A DNA stretch of 64,000 nt from Azospirillum oryzae (GTDB lineage: Bacteria; Pseudomonadota; Alphaproteobacteria; Azospirillales; Azospirillaceae). The stretch covers positions 186,001-250,000 of the forward strand of contig NZ_VTTM01000009.1 in assembly GCF_008364795.1 (NCBI RefSeq). The letters are read 5' to 3'. Below are positions 43,888 to 51,489 of this stretch, piece by piece. A program made the translations under genes and the position numbers. The first letter of the stretch is position 1; each line of letters opens with the position of its first letter. Under the pieces are notes generated by a model. The model was given only the letters and a program-made list of their open reading frames with translations. It was not told the DNA's origin and ran no database searches.

Positions 43888-45249
43888 ATGATGGAGACAG
43901 CGCCGATGCCGGCACTCGCCACCCTGGCGGCGGAACTCGACCGGCTGCCGACGCGCCAGTGGCGCGGGGAAATCCGCTCGGCCGCCGGCATGACGCTGGA
44001 GGTCGACGGGCTGCAGCGCGTGCTGTCGGTCGGCGACAAATGCCATGCGGAGACTCTGCGCGGCGGGCGCGTACTGTGCGAGACCATCGGCTTCCGCAAT
44101 GGCCGCTCGCTGCTGATGGCCTTCGACAATTTGGACGGCGTGGCGGAGGGCTGCGCCGCCGTCACCGACGACACCGCCTTCATGCTGCGGCCCGGTCCCG
44201 GCTGGCTTGGCCGGGTGGTGAATGCGCTGGGCGAGCCGATCGACGGCAAGGGTCCGTTGGCGAATGGCGAGCATCCGCGATCCTTGCGCCAGCCGCCGCC
44301 GGCCGCCTGCGCCCGGCGCCGGGTGGGGGCGCGGTTGGACAGCGGCATCCGGGTGATCGACAGCTTCGTGCCGCTCTGCCGCGGGCAGCGGCTGGGCGTC
44401 TTCGCCGGGTCGGGCGTCGGCAAATCGACGCTGCTGGCGATGGTCGCCCGCCATGCCGAGGCCGACGCCATCGTCATCGGACTGATCGGCGAGCGCGGGC
44501 GCGAGGTGCGCGAATTCATCCAGGACGATCTGGGACCGGAGGGGCTGGCGCGCTCCGTCGTCATCGTCGCCACGTCGGACGAGCCGCCGCTGATGCGCCG
44601 TCAGGCCGCGCTGCTGACGATGACGGTGGCGGAGGAGTTGCGCGATCAGGGAAAGCATGTGCTGTGCCTGATGGACAGCGTCACCCGCTTCGCCATGGCC
44701 CAGCGCGAGATCGGGCTGGCCGCGGGAGAGCCGCCGACCGCCAAGAGTTATCCGCCCAGCGTCTTCGCCGAGCTGCCCCGCCTGCTGGAACGCGCGGGGC
44801 CCGGTCCGGAGGGTGATGGAGAGGGCGACATCACCGCCATCTTCACCGTGCTGGTGGACGGCGACGACCATGACGAACCCATCGCCGACGCGGTGCGCGG
44901 CATCCTCGACGGACATCTGGTGCTGGACCGCAAAATCGCCGAGCAGGGGCGTTATCCCGCCGTCAACCTGCTGCGCAGCGTGTCGCGCACCCTGCCCGGC
45001 TGTCACGACGCGCGGGAAAACCGCATCGTCGGCCGCGCCCGCGCGCTGGCCGCCACCTATGACGGCATGAAGGAGATGATCCGGCTCGGCGCCTACAAGC
45101 GCGGCACCGATCCGGAGACCGACGCCGCCATCGACCTGCACCCGCAGCTGGAAGACTTCCTGCGCCAGGGCAAGGACGACCCCTCCCCCTCCGCCGAGAG
45201 TTTCGCGCGGCTGGACAGGCTGCTCGCCGCCATCGGAGACCAAGCATGA
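43888..45249 (+). CDS. fliI: Flagellar export ATPase FliI
   Basis: This 453-residue FliI has Walker A AGSGVGKST (about residues 173-181), GERGREVREFI, Walker B VLCLMDS and the F1-beta-like end GRYPAVNLLRSVSR. It energises export substrate unfolding together with FliH. The start may be 43888 or the adjoining ATG at 43891. The next gene overlaps its stop (ATGA). The usual partner FliJ is not recognisable downstream. Confidence 0.96.
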   Translation: MMETAPMPALATLAAELDRLPTRQWRGEIRSAAGMTLEVDGLQRVLSVGDKCHAETLRGGRVLCETIGFRNGRSLLMAFDNLDGVAEGCAAVTDDTAFMLRPGPGWLGRVVNALGEPIDGKGPLANGEHPRSLRQPPPAACARRRVGARLDSGIRVIDSFVPLCRGQRLGVFAGSGVGKSTLLAMVARHAEADAIVIGLIGERGREVREFIQDDLGPEGLARSVVIVATSDEPPLMRRQAALLTMTVAEELRDQGKHVLCLMDSVTRFAMAQREIGLAAGEPPTAKSYPPSVFAELPRLLERAGPGPEGDGEGDITAIFTVLVDGDDHDEPIADAVRGILDGHLVLDRKIAEQGRYPAVNLLRSVSRTLPGCHDARENRIVGRARALAATYDGMKEMIRLGAYKRGTDPETDAAIDLHPQLEDFLRQGKDDPSPSAESFARLDRLLAAIGDQA

Positions 45250-45836
45250 GCGTCAATACCAGACTGGCCGCCCAGGCCGTCAGCCCGCCGACCGCCCAGC
45301 GCAAATCGAATGAGCCGGAGGAAACGCTGGCCGACAGGATGAGCGTCGGGTTCGACGACCTGCTCGACGTGGTCAACCCGCTCCAGCAATTGCCGGTGGT
45401 GTCGGCGGTCTACCGCGAGGCGACGGGGGAGAGCATCTCGATCCCCGCCCGGCTGGCCGGCGGCTTCCTGTTCGGCGGCCTGCCCGGCCTGATCGGCAGC
45501 GCCGCCATGGTGGCGTTCGAAGAGGTCACCGGCGACAGCGTGCTGGGCCATATCGGCAGCCTGCTGGAGGACGGGACGGAGACGGTGGCGGAGGGCGCGG
45601 CGGCCGGGACGCTGCCCTGGATGAGCGGCGGCGGGGATGGTGGCGATCCGTCCCTGCCTTCCCCCCAATCCTTGAGGGAGGCATTGCGACGCAAGTCCGA
45701 CCCGGCTACGGAGAGCACGGCGAACGTCCCCGCACCGGCGAGCGAACAGCCGGCGCCGCAGCTGTTGGCGAAGCTCTACAGCATGGAAGCCACGGCGAAG
45801 GCCGGCGCGCCGGGGATGGTGCGCAAAACGGGGTGA
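45246..45836 (+). CDS. Unknown protein translationally coupled to FliI
   Basis: This 196-residue protein starts inside the fliI stop (ATGA at 45246). The middle (residues 35-105) looks conserved and domain-like: LLDVVNPLQQLPVVSAVYRE, SISIPARLAGGFLFGGLPGL, IGSAAMVAFEEVTGDSVLGH. It includes one Gly-rich, possibly membrane-interacting segment. The ends are Pro/Ala/Ser-rich and probably disordered. It is not a coiled coil, so it is not an obvious FliJ, although it takes the position where FliJ is often found. Function unknown; the coupling suggests a role in export or assembly. Confidence 0.75.
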   Translation: MSVNTRLAAQAVSPPTAQRKSNEPEETLADRMSVGFDDLLDVVNPLQQLPVVSAVYREATGESISIPARLAGGFLFGGLPGLIGSAAMVAFEEVTGDSVLGHIGSLLEDGTETVAEGAAAGTLPWMSGGGDGGDPSLPSPQSLREALRRKSDPATESTANVPAPASEQPAPQLLAKLYSMEATAKAGAPGMVRKTG

Positions 45837-45893
45837 CCAACCCGCGCTTGCATGGCACCGCCCGGCGCGGTTCAATGATCGGCACCGGGTTCC

Positions 45894-46319
45894 ATGATGA
45901 ACAGGCGGGCAGTGGACGAAAGCAAGGATATGGGCATGGCGAAGGGCCGGCGGCGGCTGTGGCTGCTCGTCGGCCATGGCGCGGTCGGGCTGGCCACCGC
46001 CGGAGCGTTCCTGCCCATCCTGCCCACCGTTCCCTTCCTGCTGGTCGCCGGCTGGGCCTATGCCCGCGGCAATCCCGAACTGCGGGAGCGGATGCGCAAC
46101 GACCCACGGTTCGGCCGTACCGTGCGCGAGTGGCAGGACCGTGGCGCCATCCCGGTGAAGGCGAAGGTCATGGCGGTCGGCGGTATGTCGTCCAGCTTCG
46201 CCGTCCTGGCCATTTCCTCACCCGGATACCCGGTGCTCGCCGGCACCGGGTTGGCCATGGCGGCCGTGGCTGTGTATGTGGTGTCGCGTCCGCCCCCTTC
46301 GGACAAGGAACCGGACTGA
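45894..46319 (+). CDS. YbaN-family (DUF454) small membrane protein
   Basis: This protein of 141 residues or fewer has the DUF454 hallmark: AGAFLPILPTVPFLLVAGWAYARGNPELRERM, shown here as the segments GAFLPILPTVPFLLVAG and WAYARGNPELRER, then EWQDRGAIPVKAKVMAV and a second helix pair. Family members are inner-membrane proteins of unknown function. The start is uncertain; ATGs at 45930 and 45936 would give shorter forms that still hold the domain. It is unrelated to flagella as far as known, and convergent with hflX. Confidence 0.8.
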   Translation: MMNRRAVDESKDMGMAKGRRRLWLLVGHGAVGLATAGAFLPILPTVPFLLVAGWAYARGNPELRERMRNDPRFGRTVREWQDRGAIPVKAKVMAVGGMSSSFAVLAISSPGYPVLAGTGLAMAAVAVYVVSRPPPSDKEPD

Positions 46320-46371
46320 ACCACGACCTGCTGGCGGTCAACCTGTATGCGCGGTGATGCGCGCACAAAGA

Positions 46372-46397
46372 AGGGGCCGCCGTTTCCGACAGCCCCT
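46372..46397. terminator. Short hairpin between convergent ybaN and hflX
   Basis: AGGGGC (46372-46377) pairs with GCCCCT (46392-46397) over a 14-nt loop and is followed by GTTCTTC on the plus strand. The stem is short, so it is a weak terminator candidate between the two convergent stops. Confidence 0.4.
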
Positions 46398-46423
46398 GTT
46401 CTTCAAGCCCCAAAAGACTGCAA

Positions 46424-47782
46424 TCAGGCGGCGGCGCGGCCCTGCCCCTGATGCGCCCCCGGATGTGCCATGCGGGCCAGCGTCGCCGGCTCGATGGCCA
46501 CCCGCAGATGGGCGTGGCTGTCGTCGTCGCGGCGGCCGACCACCTCGCCATGGGCGTAAAGCCAGGCGAGCGTCGCGCCGTCGCCATGCGCGACATCCAG
46601 CTCCACCAGTTCGCGGCCGGCGGTCATCCGGTCGTCGAGGATGCGGAACAGCGTGTCCAGCCTCCCGCCGGTCGCGGCGGACACCGCGCAGGCGTTGCCG
46701 GCCCGTTCGGTGCGGGCGATCACGGCGTCGACTTCCGCCCCGTCCAGCAGGTCGATCTTGTTGGCGACCTCGACCACGCGCGGGTCGCGCTCCGGATCGA
46801 TGCCGAGATCGGCCAGGATCGCCTCCACGTCGGCCTTCTGGGCCTCGGTGTCGGGGTGGGCGATGTCGCGGACATGCAGGATGATGTCGGCCGCCTGCAC
46901 CTCCTCCAGCGTGGCGCGAAAGGCCGCGACCAGATGGGTCGGCAGGTCGGAGATGAAACCGACGGTGTCGGACAGGATGACCTTGCGGCCCGACGGCAGC
47001 ACCACCTGACGCATGGTCGGGTCGAGCGTGGCGAACAGCAGGTTCCTGGCGAACACGTCGGCGCCGGCCATCCGGTTGAACAGGGTCGACTTGCCGGCGT
47101 TGGTGTAGCCGACCAGCGCCACCACCGGGTACGGCACCTTGGCGCGCGCCTTGCGGTGCAGGCCGCGGGTGCGGCGGACCTCGTCCAGCTCCCGTTTGAT
47201 CCTGACGATGCGGTTGCCGATCAGGCGGCGGTCGATCTCCAGCTGCGATTCACCGGGGCCGCCGAGGAAGCCGAAGCCACCGCGCTGGCGTTCCAAGTGG
47301 GTCCAGGACCGCACCAGCCGCGACTTCTGGTAGCTCAGCGACGCCAGTTCGACCTGAAGCTGGCCTTCGTGGGTGCGGGCGCGGGCGCCGAAGATCTCCA
47401 GGATCAGGCCGGTGCGGTCGATGACCTTGGCGCCGAACGCCTTTTCCAGGTTGCGCTGCTGCACCGGGGTCAGCGCATGGTCGACGATGACGAGGTCGAT
47501 GGCCTCGCCCGCCTCCTGCGCGTCTTCGATCAGCTTGGCATACTGCTCGATGGCGCCGCCGCCCAGCAGGGTGGCCGGGCGCGGCTGGTTGACCTTGACG
47601 ACCGCGGCCTGCGCCACGTCGAGGTCGATGGCCGCGGCAAGCCCGACCGCTTCGTCCAGCGAGGCTTCGGGGCTGCGGTCGGTGTCGGCCCCGCGCAGGA
47701 CCGGATGGAGGACGAGGGCGCGGCCCATTGCGGAGCGCGACGTTTGGGTGGTTTTCAAATCGGTGGTCTGATGCGTGCCCAT
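46424..47782 (-). CDS. hflX: Ribosome-associated GTPase HflX
   Basis: This 452-residue HflX has an N-terminal nucleotide-binding domain, a coiled helical linker (SLSYQKSRLVRSWTHLERQRGG, split as SYQKSRLVRSWTH and LERQRGGFGFLGGPGESQLE) and a TRAFAC GTPase domain. The GTPase motifs are GYTNAGKST, DTVGFISDLP and NKID. It splits or rescues stalled ribosomes. It ends with an Ala/His/Gln-rich tail. The common upstream partner hfq is absent here; the upstream 378 bp hold no gene but a long inverted repeat. Confidence 0.95.
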   Translation of the reverse strand: MGTHQTTDLKTTQTSRSAMGRALVLHPVLRGADTDRSPEASLDEAVGLAAAIDLDVAQAAVVKVNQPRPATLLGGGAIEQYAKLIEDAQEAGEAIDLVIVDHALTPVQQRNLEKAFGAKVIDRTGLILEIFGARARTHEGQLQVELASLSYQKSRLVRSWTHLERQRGGFGFLGGPGESQLEIDRRLIGNRIVRIKRELDEVRRTRGLHRKARAKVPYPVVALVGYTNAGKSTLFNRMAGADVFARNLLFATLDPTMRQVVLPSGRKVILSDTVGFISDLPTHLVAAFRATLEEVQAADIILHVRDIAHPDTEAQKADVEAILADLGIDPERDPRVVEVANKIDLLDGAEVDAVIARTERAGNACAVSAATGGRLDTLFRILDDRMTAGRELVELDVAHGDGATLAWLYAHGEVVGRRDDDSHAHLRVAIEPATLARMAHPGAHQGQGRAAA

Positions 47783-47870
47783 AGGGTTCCTTTGTCCGCC
47801 CCGGCGCCGGATGCGCGGGGCATGCGCGCATCCCTCGCGGATGCGAAGCTCGGAAATTGGGAAGAAAGGG

Positions 47871-47947
47871 TCCTCTCCGACCCCACCGGCGGCGCCACGG
47901 CACGGGGGAGGGTCGCGGCGGCCTGCGCGTCACGGGGTCGGAGAGGA
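47871..47947. repeat. 14-bp perfect inverted repeat upstream of hflX
   Basis: TCCTCTCCGACCCC at 47871-47884 is exactly complementary to 47934-47947, enclosing 49 nt. It lies in the 378-bp gap (47783-48160) between hflX and the next minus-strand gene, which otherwise shows nothing gene-like. It could be a terminator for the upstream flagellar operon or part of the hflX leader. Confidence 0.7.
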
Positions 47948-48160
47948 GAGCGTCGGCACACCCGAGGCGGGAGGCCGAACCGGGGAACTTAGATCAAGGG
48001 AGATCACCGAAGTTGCCGCGCCGGCCGGGGAAGCGGTCTCGACACGCGATACTGCACTGGGAAAGTCACTGGTGTGACGGCGTCGCCGCCCACACCGGAT
48101 TAGATGAGGGGACCGAGGCTCAAAACAAGGGCATGGGGACGATTTTCCAGCGGTATTTCC

Positions 48161-49276
48161 TCACCGGCCCATGCTGTTGCGCGACGCCTGTTCGATGGTC
48201 TTGATGTGGGCGAGGCCGGGGAGGATTTCCGAGCGGATGAACTCCAGCCGGCGCACCGGACCACCGCCGCGGGCGAAGCGGTGCTTCCACAGATTCATCT
48301 TCACCGCCAGCCCGCACAGCACGCCGCCGATGGTCAGGTGATGGGTGACGATCAGGTCGCGGATGCTGCGGAAACTGTCCGGGTTGATGTCGCGCCAGAA
48401 ATCGCGGGACCGGTTGTCGAAGCTCTCGAAGCGGCCGGTGATGGAGGTGGCGATGTCGGTCAAATCGTGGCCGATCTCGTCCAGCATGCGGCGCTGGCGG
48501 GCGTCGCGCCGCACCTCGCTGACCTGGAACAGCTCCGCCATCCAGCCGAGGAAGCCCTGCACGTCGGGAACGATGTCGTCCAGGCAGCGCTTGAAATAGG
48601 CCAGCGACAGGAAGATGTCGGCATATTCCTCCAGGAAGGCCGGGATTTCCTGCAACGGGATGTCGAGCCGGTCGGCGGTCATCTGCAGCCGGCGCCGCGC
48701 CTCCTCCACGTCGGGCTGGGCGAACAGGCGCACCAGCTCGTCCATGCTGGCGATGTCCGCACCCTGCGCGCCATAGACATGCTCCACCAGCGGGCGGGTG
48801 AAGACGCGCATGTAGCTGGTCAGTTCCGCCCGCTTGGCGGCCGACAGGCGGAGCGCGCCCGCCTCCTCCACATCGATGTTCAGGCGGCGCAGCTCCAGCC
48901 GCAGGCTGTAGACATCGAAGCTGGCGGCCTCGCCGATCCGGACGATCTTGCGCAGGTCACGACGAAGCGCCGGACCGTCGATGCCGAAGCATTTCGATAA
49001 TTGGTCGAGGCCGATCTGGCCGCTGCCGGTCTGGGCATCGTTGAACAGCTCCGCCACCGTCTCCAGCCGGACATTCTTGATCAGCCGTGCCCGGCGCAGC
49101 CCCGGCGTTTCCAGTGGCAGGATCGACAGGGGCAGGATGTGCAGGGCATCGCGCCCGTCATCCTCCTCCGCCGTCGAGGCCCCGTTCAAATGCACGGCGG
49201 CGGCCCCGGTGGTGGCGGGCGGGCGGATGCGGTCGCGGGGCTTCCGGTCCTGTGGATTGCCCGCTGGCGGCTGCAC
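48161..49276 (-). CDS. Unknown protein, last gene of the flagellin operon
   Basis: This 371-residue protein has a low-complexity N-terminus (about 45 residues) and then a long, mostly helical body (RLETVAELFNDAQTG, SKCFGIDGPALRRDLRKIV, FLEEYADIFLSLAYFKRCLD, FLGWMAELFQVSE). A hydrophobic stretch (HHLTIGGVLCGLAVKMNLW) lies near residue 325. No family is recognised. The start is GTG at 49276, supported by GGGAGGAG eight bases upstream. It lies 38 bp behind the DUF1217 gene, so it is cotranscribed with flagellar genes and probably serves the flagellum or its control. Confidence 0.75.
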   Translation of the reverse strand: MQPPAGNPQDRKPRDRIRPPATTGAAAVHLNGASTAEEDDGRDALHILPLSILPLETPGLRRARLIKNVRLETVAELFNDAQTGSGQIGLDQLSKCFGIDGPALRRDLRKIVRIGEAASFDVYSLRLELRRLNIDVEEAGALRLSAAKRAELTSYMRVFTRPLVEHVYGAQGADIASMDELVRLFAQPDVEEARRRLQMTADRLDIPLQEIPAFLEEYADIFLSLAYFKRCLDDIVPDVQGFLGWMAELFQVSEVRRDARQRRMLDEIGHDLTDIATSITGRFESFDNRSRDFWRDINPDSFRSIRDLIVTHHLTIGGVLCGLAVKMNLWKHRFARGGGPVRRLEFIRSEILPGLAHIKTIEQASRNSMGR

Positions 49277-49314
49277 GGCTGGACTCCTCCCGCTTGGCCG
49301 AGCCCCGCGGCCTG

Positions 49315-50106
49315 TCAGAAGCGCGGGAACCTCATCAGCGTCATGGTGATGGACGGATCGATGGAGATGACCGAGGCCCGGCCACTGCGGGAGATCGGGC
49401 CGATCGACGGCATGGCGGCGGTCGCGGTCGAGCCGCCATTCTGCATGTCGTACATCGCGGCGAAGCGGTCGAGGAACTTGGCGACCTTCTCCGGGCTTTT
49501 CAGGTCCGCGATGTCCATGCGCTTTTCCAGCAGCGCCTTCTGCTTGTCGACCTCCAGCAGCGCCGTCTGGTCGGGCAGGCCCAGCGTGGTGTAGACCACC
49601 TTGCGCAGGGCGTTGTCAGCCATCACCTGATACCAGTTGGTGATGTTCGACGACCGCCGCTGGAAATAGAGGCCGAGGCGCACCGCCGGGTTCCTGTCCT
49701 CCGATTCGACCTCCAGCGTCACGTTGACGTAGCGGTCGATGATGGCCTGGACCACGGCCGGCTGTTTCAGGTTGTCGCCGCCGTTTTCGGCGAAGCCCAG
49801 CACGGTCGCCATCTCGCGGAACTTGGTGTCGCTCATCCGGTTGGCGGTGGAATACTGGTCGCTCACCCCTTCTTCCAGAACCTTGCGGATCAGTCCGCGC
49901 GACTTCGCCTGACTGCCGAGGTCGAAGGCCTCCAGGACGAAGCGATAGAGCTTGTCGTCCTTCATGAAGTCTTCGGTGCTGGTGATCTTGCCGATGTTGT
50001 CCTGGAAATAGGAGATGGCGCGCTGCACCGCCGGACGGCTGCGCACCGCCTGTTCGTAGCGGTCGTGGTTCTTGGTGACGACGCGCAGGTCGACCAGCGT
50101 GGTCAT
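49315..50106 (-). CDS. DUF1217 flagellar protein
   Basis: This 263-residue protein is a DUF1217 member, a family found in alphaproteobacterial flagellar clusters: RAISYFQDNIGKITSTEDFM, KLYRFVLEAFDLGSQAKSRG, and a second repeat-like half with LEKRMDIADLKSPEKVAKFL. Its ATG overlaps the stop of the FlaG-like gene (ATGA at 50103-50106). It is probably an exported or cytoplasmic assembly factor; the biochemical role is unknown. Confidence 0.85.
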   Translation of the reverse strand: MTTLVDLRVVTKNHDRYEQAVRSRPAVQRAISYFQDNIGKITSTEDFMKDDKLYRFVLEAFDLGSQAKSRGLIRKVLEEGVSDQYSTANRMSDTKFREMATVLGFAENGGDNLKQPAVVQAIIDRYVNVTLEVESEDRNPAVRLGLYFQRRSSNITNWYQVMADNALRKVVYTTLGLPDQTALLEVDKQKALLEKRMDIADLKSPEKVAKFLDRFAAMYDMQNGGSTATAAMPSIGPISRSGRASVISIDPSITMTLMRFPRF

Positions 50107-50489
50107 GCCTCCACCTCACCGGTCTTTTCACCGCTGCGCGGAATGGCGGGGCTCTCGTCGGCGGCATCGGTCTCGGCGCCGTAGCCGGCGGGGATGCGCA
50201 TGATGACCTCCCCCGTCGCGGTGTCGAGCACCTCGGTGTAGAGCCGCCGGGTGTCGGGATCGAGATTGACGCGGTAGGGCCGGGTGGCGCGCTTCGCCTC
50301 CGCCTCGGTCGCATCGGTCGTCCCAGTGGTCTTCTGGGCGCGCTCCACCACCTCGGCCGGCTTGGTCGTTTCGGCCCGGGCGGCCCGCTGGCGGTCGGCC
50401 TGACGCTGGCGCGCCTCCGCGATGATGTCGGCGCTGGCGGTTGAGCGTTCGCCGGACGGACCGGTCACGCCGGTGACGGGGGTCGGCAT
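50103..50489 (-). CDS. FlaG-like protein
   Basis: This 128-residue protein has a disordered N-terminal 75 residues rich in Ala/Thr/Glu. The compact C-terminal motif PYRVNLDPDTRRLYTEVLD then TATGEVIMRIPAGY resembles the FlaG core (D-x-T-xx-x-V-x-D-x-x-TGEVI-xx-IP). FlaG proteins influence filament length or stability. GGAGG lies eight bases before the ATG at 50489. It lies between flbT (4 bp gap) and the DUF1217 gene. The assignment is tentative because the similarity is short. Confidence 0.6.
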   Translation of the reverse strand: MPTPVTGVTGPSGERSTASADIIAEARQRQADRQRAARAETTKPAEVVERAQKTTGTTDATEAEAKRATRPYRVNLDPDTRRLYTEVLDTATGEVIMRIPAGYGAETDAADESPAIPRSGEKTGEVEA

Positions 50490-50493
50490 GGCG

Positions 50494-50955
50494 TCATCCT
50501 CCGGCGTGGTGGCCCGCGTGAAGATCGAGGCCTTCCGTTTGGAACGATGGCGCCGAAGCGGAGGGAGCCGGCGAAAGCAGCGTGCCTTCATACTCCATCA
50601 CCGGACGCAGGGCCGACAGCGCCTTGTAATAGTCGCGCTCGCCGATATGGCCCATGGCGCGGGCGATGCGGTCCTGGATATCGGGGCGGGTGAAGGTGGT
50701 GTAGAGCTGCGCCATCATCTCCGCCGCCGCACCGCTGCCATTGGCGGCGATGGTGGGATCGAGCAGCATGCTCTGGATCAGGAAATAGGCGCGGCGCACC
50801 GGGGTCACCGCATCCTCCTCCTGCAGGATGTCGCTGCCGCGGATGATCTGGGCAAAGTTGGAAATGGTCAGCGTGTAGCGGCGGTTCTCGTTCTGCACGA
50901 CGCAGCCGTTGATGACCACCCGCTCGCACGGCTTCAGGCGCAGCTTAAGTGCCAT
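50494..50955 (-). CDS. flbT: Flagellin expression repressor FlbT
   Basis: This 153-residue FlbT begins MALKLRLKPCERVVINGCVV and continues RRAYFLIQSMLLDP and RDYYKALSALRPVMEYEG, all typical. In Caulobacter, FlbT binds the flagellin mRNA leader and limits translation until the hook is complete. It overlaps the flaF end by 11 bp. The 115-nt leader of the flagellin upstream is its likely target here. Confidence 0.95.
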   Translation of the reverse strand: MALKLRLKPCERVVINGCVVQNENRRYTLTISNFAQIIRGSDILQEEDAVTPVRRAYFLIQSMLLDPTIAANGSGAAAEMMAQLYTTFTRPDIQDRIARAMGHIGERDYYKALSALRPVMEYEGTLLSPAPSASAPSFQTEGLDLHAGHHAGG

Positions 50956-51340
50956 AGGACAGATCCTCCGTCGCCAGTTCGCGCGTGGCCTGCGCCGCCC
51001 CTTGCAGCCCTTGCATCACCGAACGGTTGATGTGGAGCAGCAGGTCGATGCCGCCCTCGCCGCGCAGCACCCGCTGGGTGTTGCGGTTCACCGCGAAGGA
51101 CAACGAGACCAGACCGGCGCGCAGCGCCTCCGGCAGGGCGTTGCCGTCCTCCAGCAGGTCGGCGCGTAGCGTGTTCCACAGCTCCAGGTTCCGCCACAGC
51201 GCGTCCTTCAGCGCGGCGGAGCGCCAGTCGGCGTCGCGGTTGTTTTCCAGCGCCAGGGTGATCCGCAGGAACACCCGGTACTCGATCTTTCGCGGATCGT
51301 CGCACTCGGCGATGGTCTGGTGGTAGGCGGCGATGCTCAT
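50945..51340 (-). CDS. flaF: Flagellin expression activator FlaF
   Basis: This 131-residue FlaF has the family motifs YHQTIAECDDPRKIEYRVFL, WRNLELWNTLRADLLEDGNAL, split with gaps here, and LLHINRSVMQGLQGAA. FlaF opposes FlbT and is needed for flagellin secretion and translation. The ATG at 51340 begins the homology. A strong hairpin (51439-51480) separates it from the flagellin gene, so it may have its own transcript or be expressed by read-through. Confidence 0.94.
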   Translation of the reverse strand: MSIAAYHQTIAECDDPRKIEYRVFLRITLALENNRDADWRSAALKDALWRNLELWNTLRADLLEDGNALPEALRAGLVSLSFAVNRNTQRVLRGEGGIDLLLHINRSVMQGLQGAAQATRELATEDLSYGT

Positions 51341-51438
51341 GGGCGCACCCCTGCGGTGGGGTCCTTTGCGGCGGGATGCCGGACCGGTTGCGGTGGGTTT
51401 TGGCGACGGATGCGAGAAATGGACGCGGACGGCCGATG

Positions 51439-51480
51439 GGGCGGCGCCATCGTCCAGGGGATTGGACGATGGCACCGCCC
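51439..51480 (-). terminator. Strong hairpin directly after the flagellin gene
   Basis: Arms 51439-51456 and 51463-51480 pair at 17 of 18 positions around a 6-nt loop, beginning 9 nt beyond the flagellin stop codon. No run of T follows on the minus strand, so it may be an mRNA 3'-end stabiliser or a partial terminator that sets the flagellin:flaF-flbT ratio. Confidence 0.75.
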
Positions 51481-51489
51481 GTCAGGGAC

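Noticed and set aside
43387..45243. 618-codon minus-strand frame that would extend FlgB far upstream
   Set aside because: Only the last 130 residues are FlgB; the upstream part is the shadow of fliI, and a good ribosome site marks the ATG at 43779.
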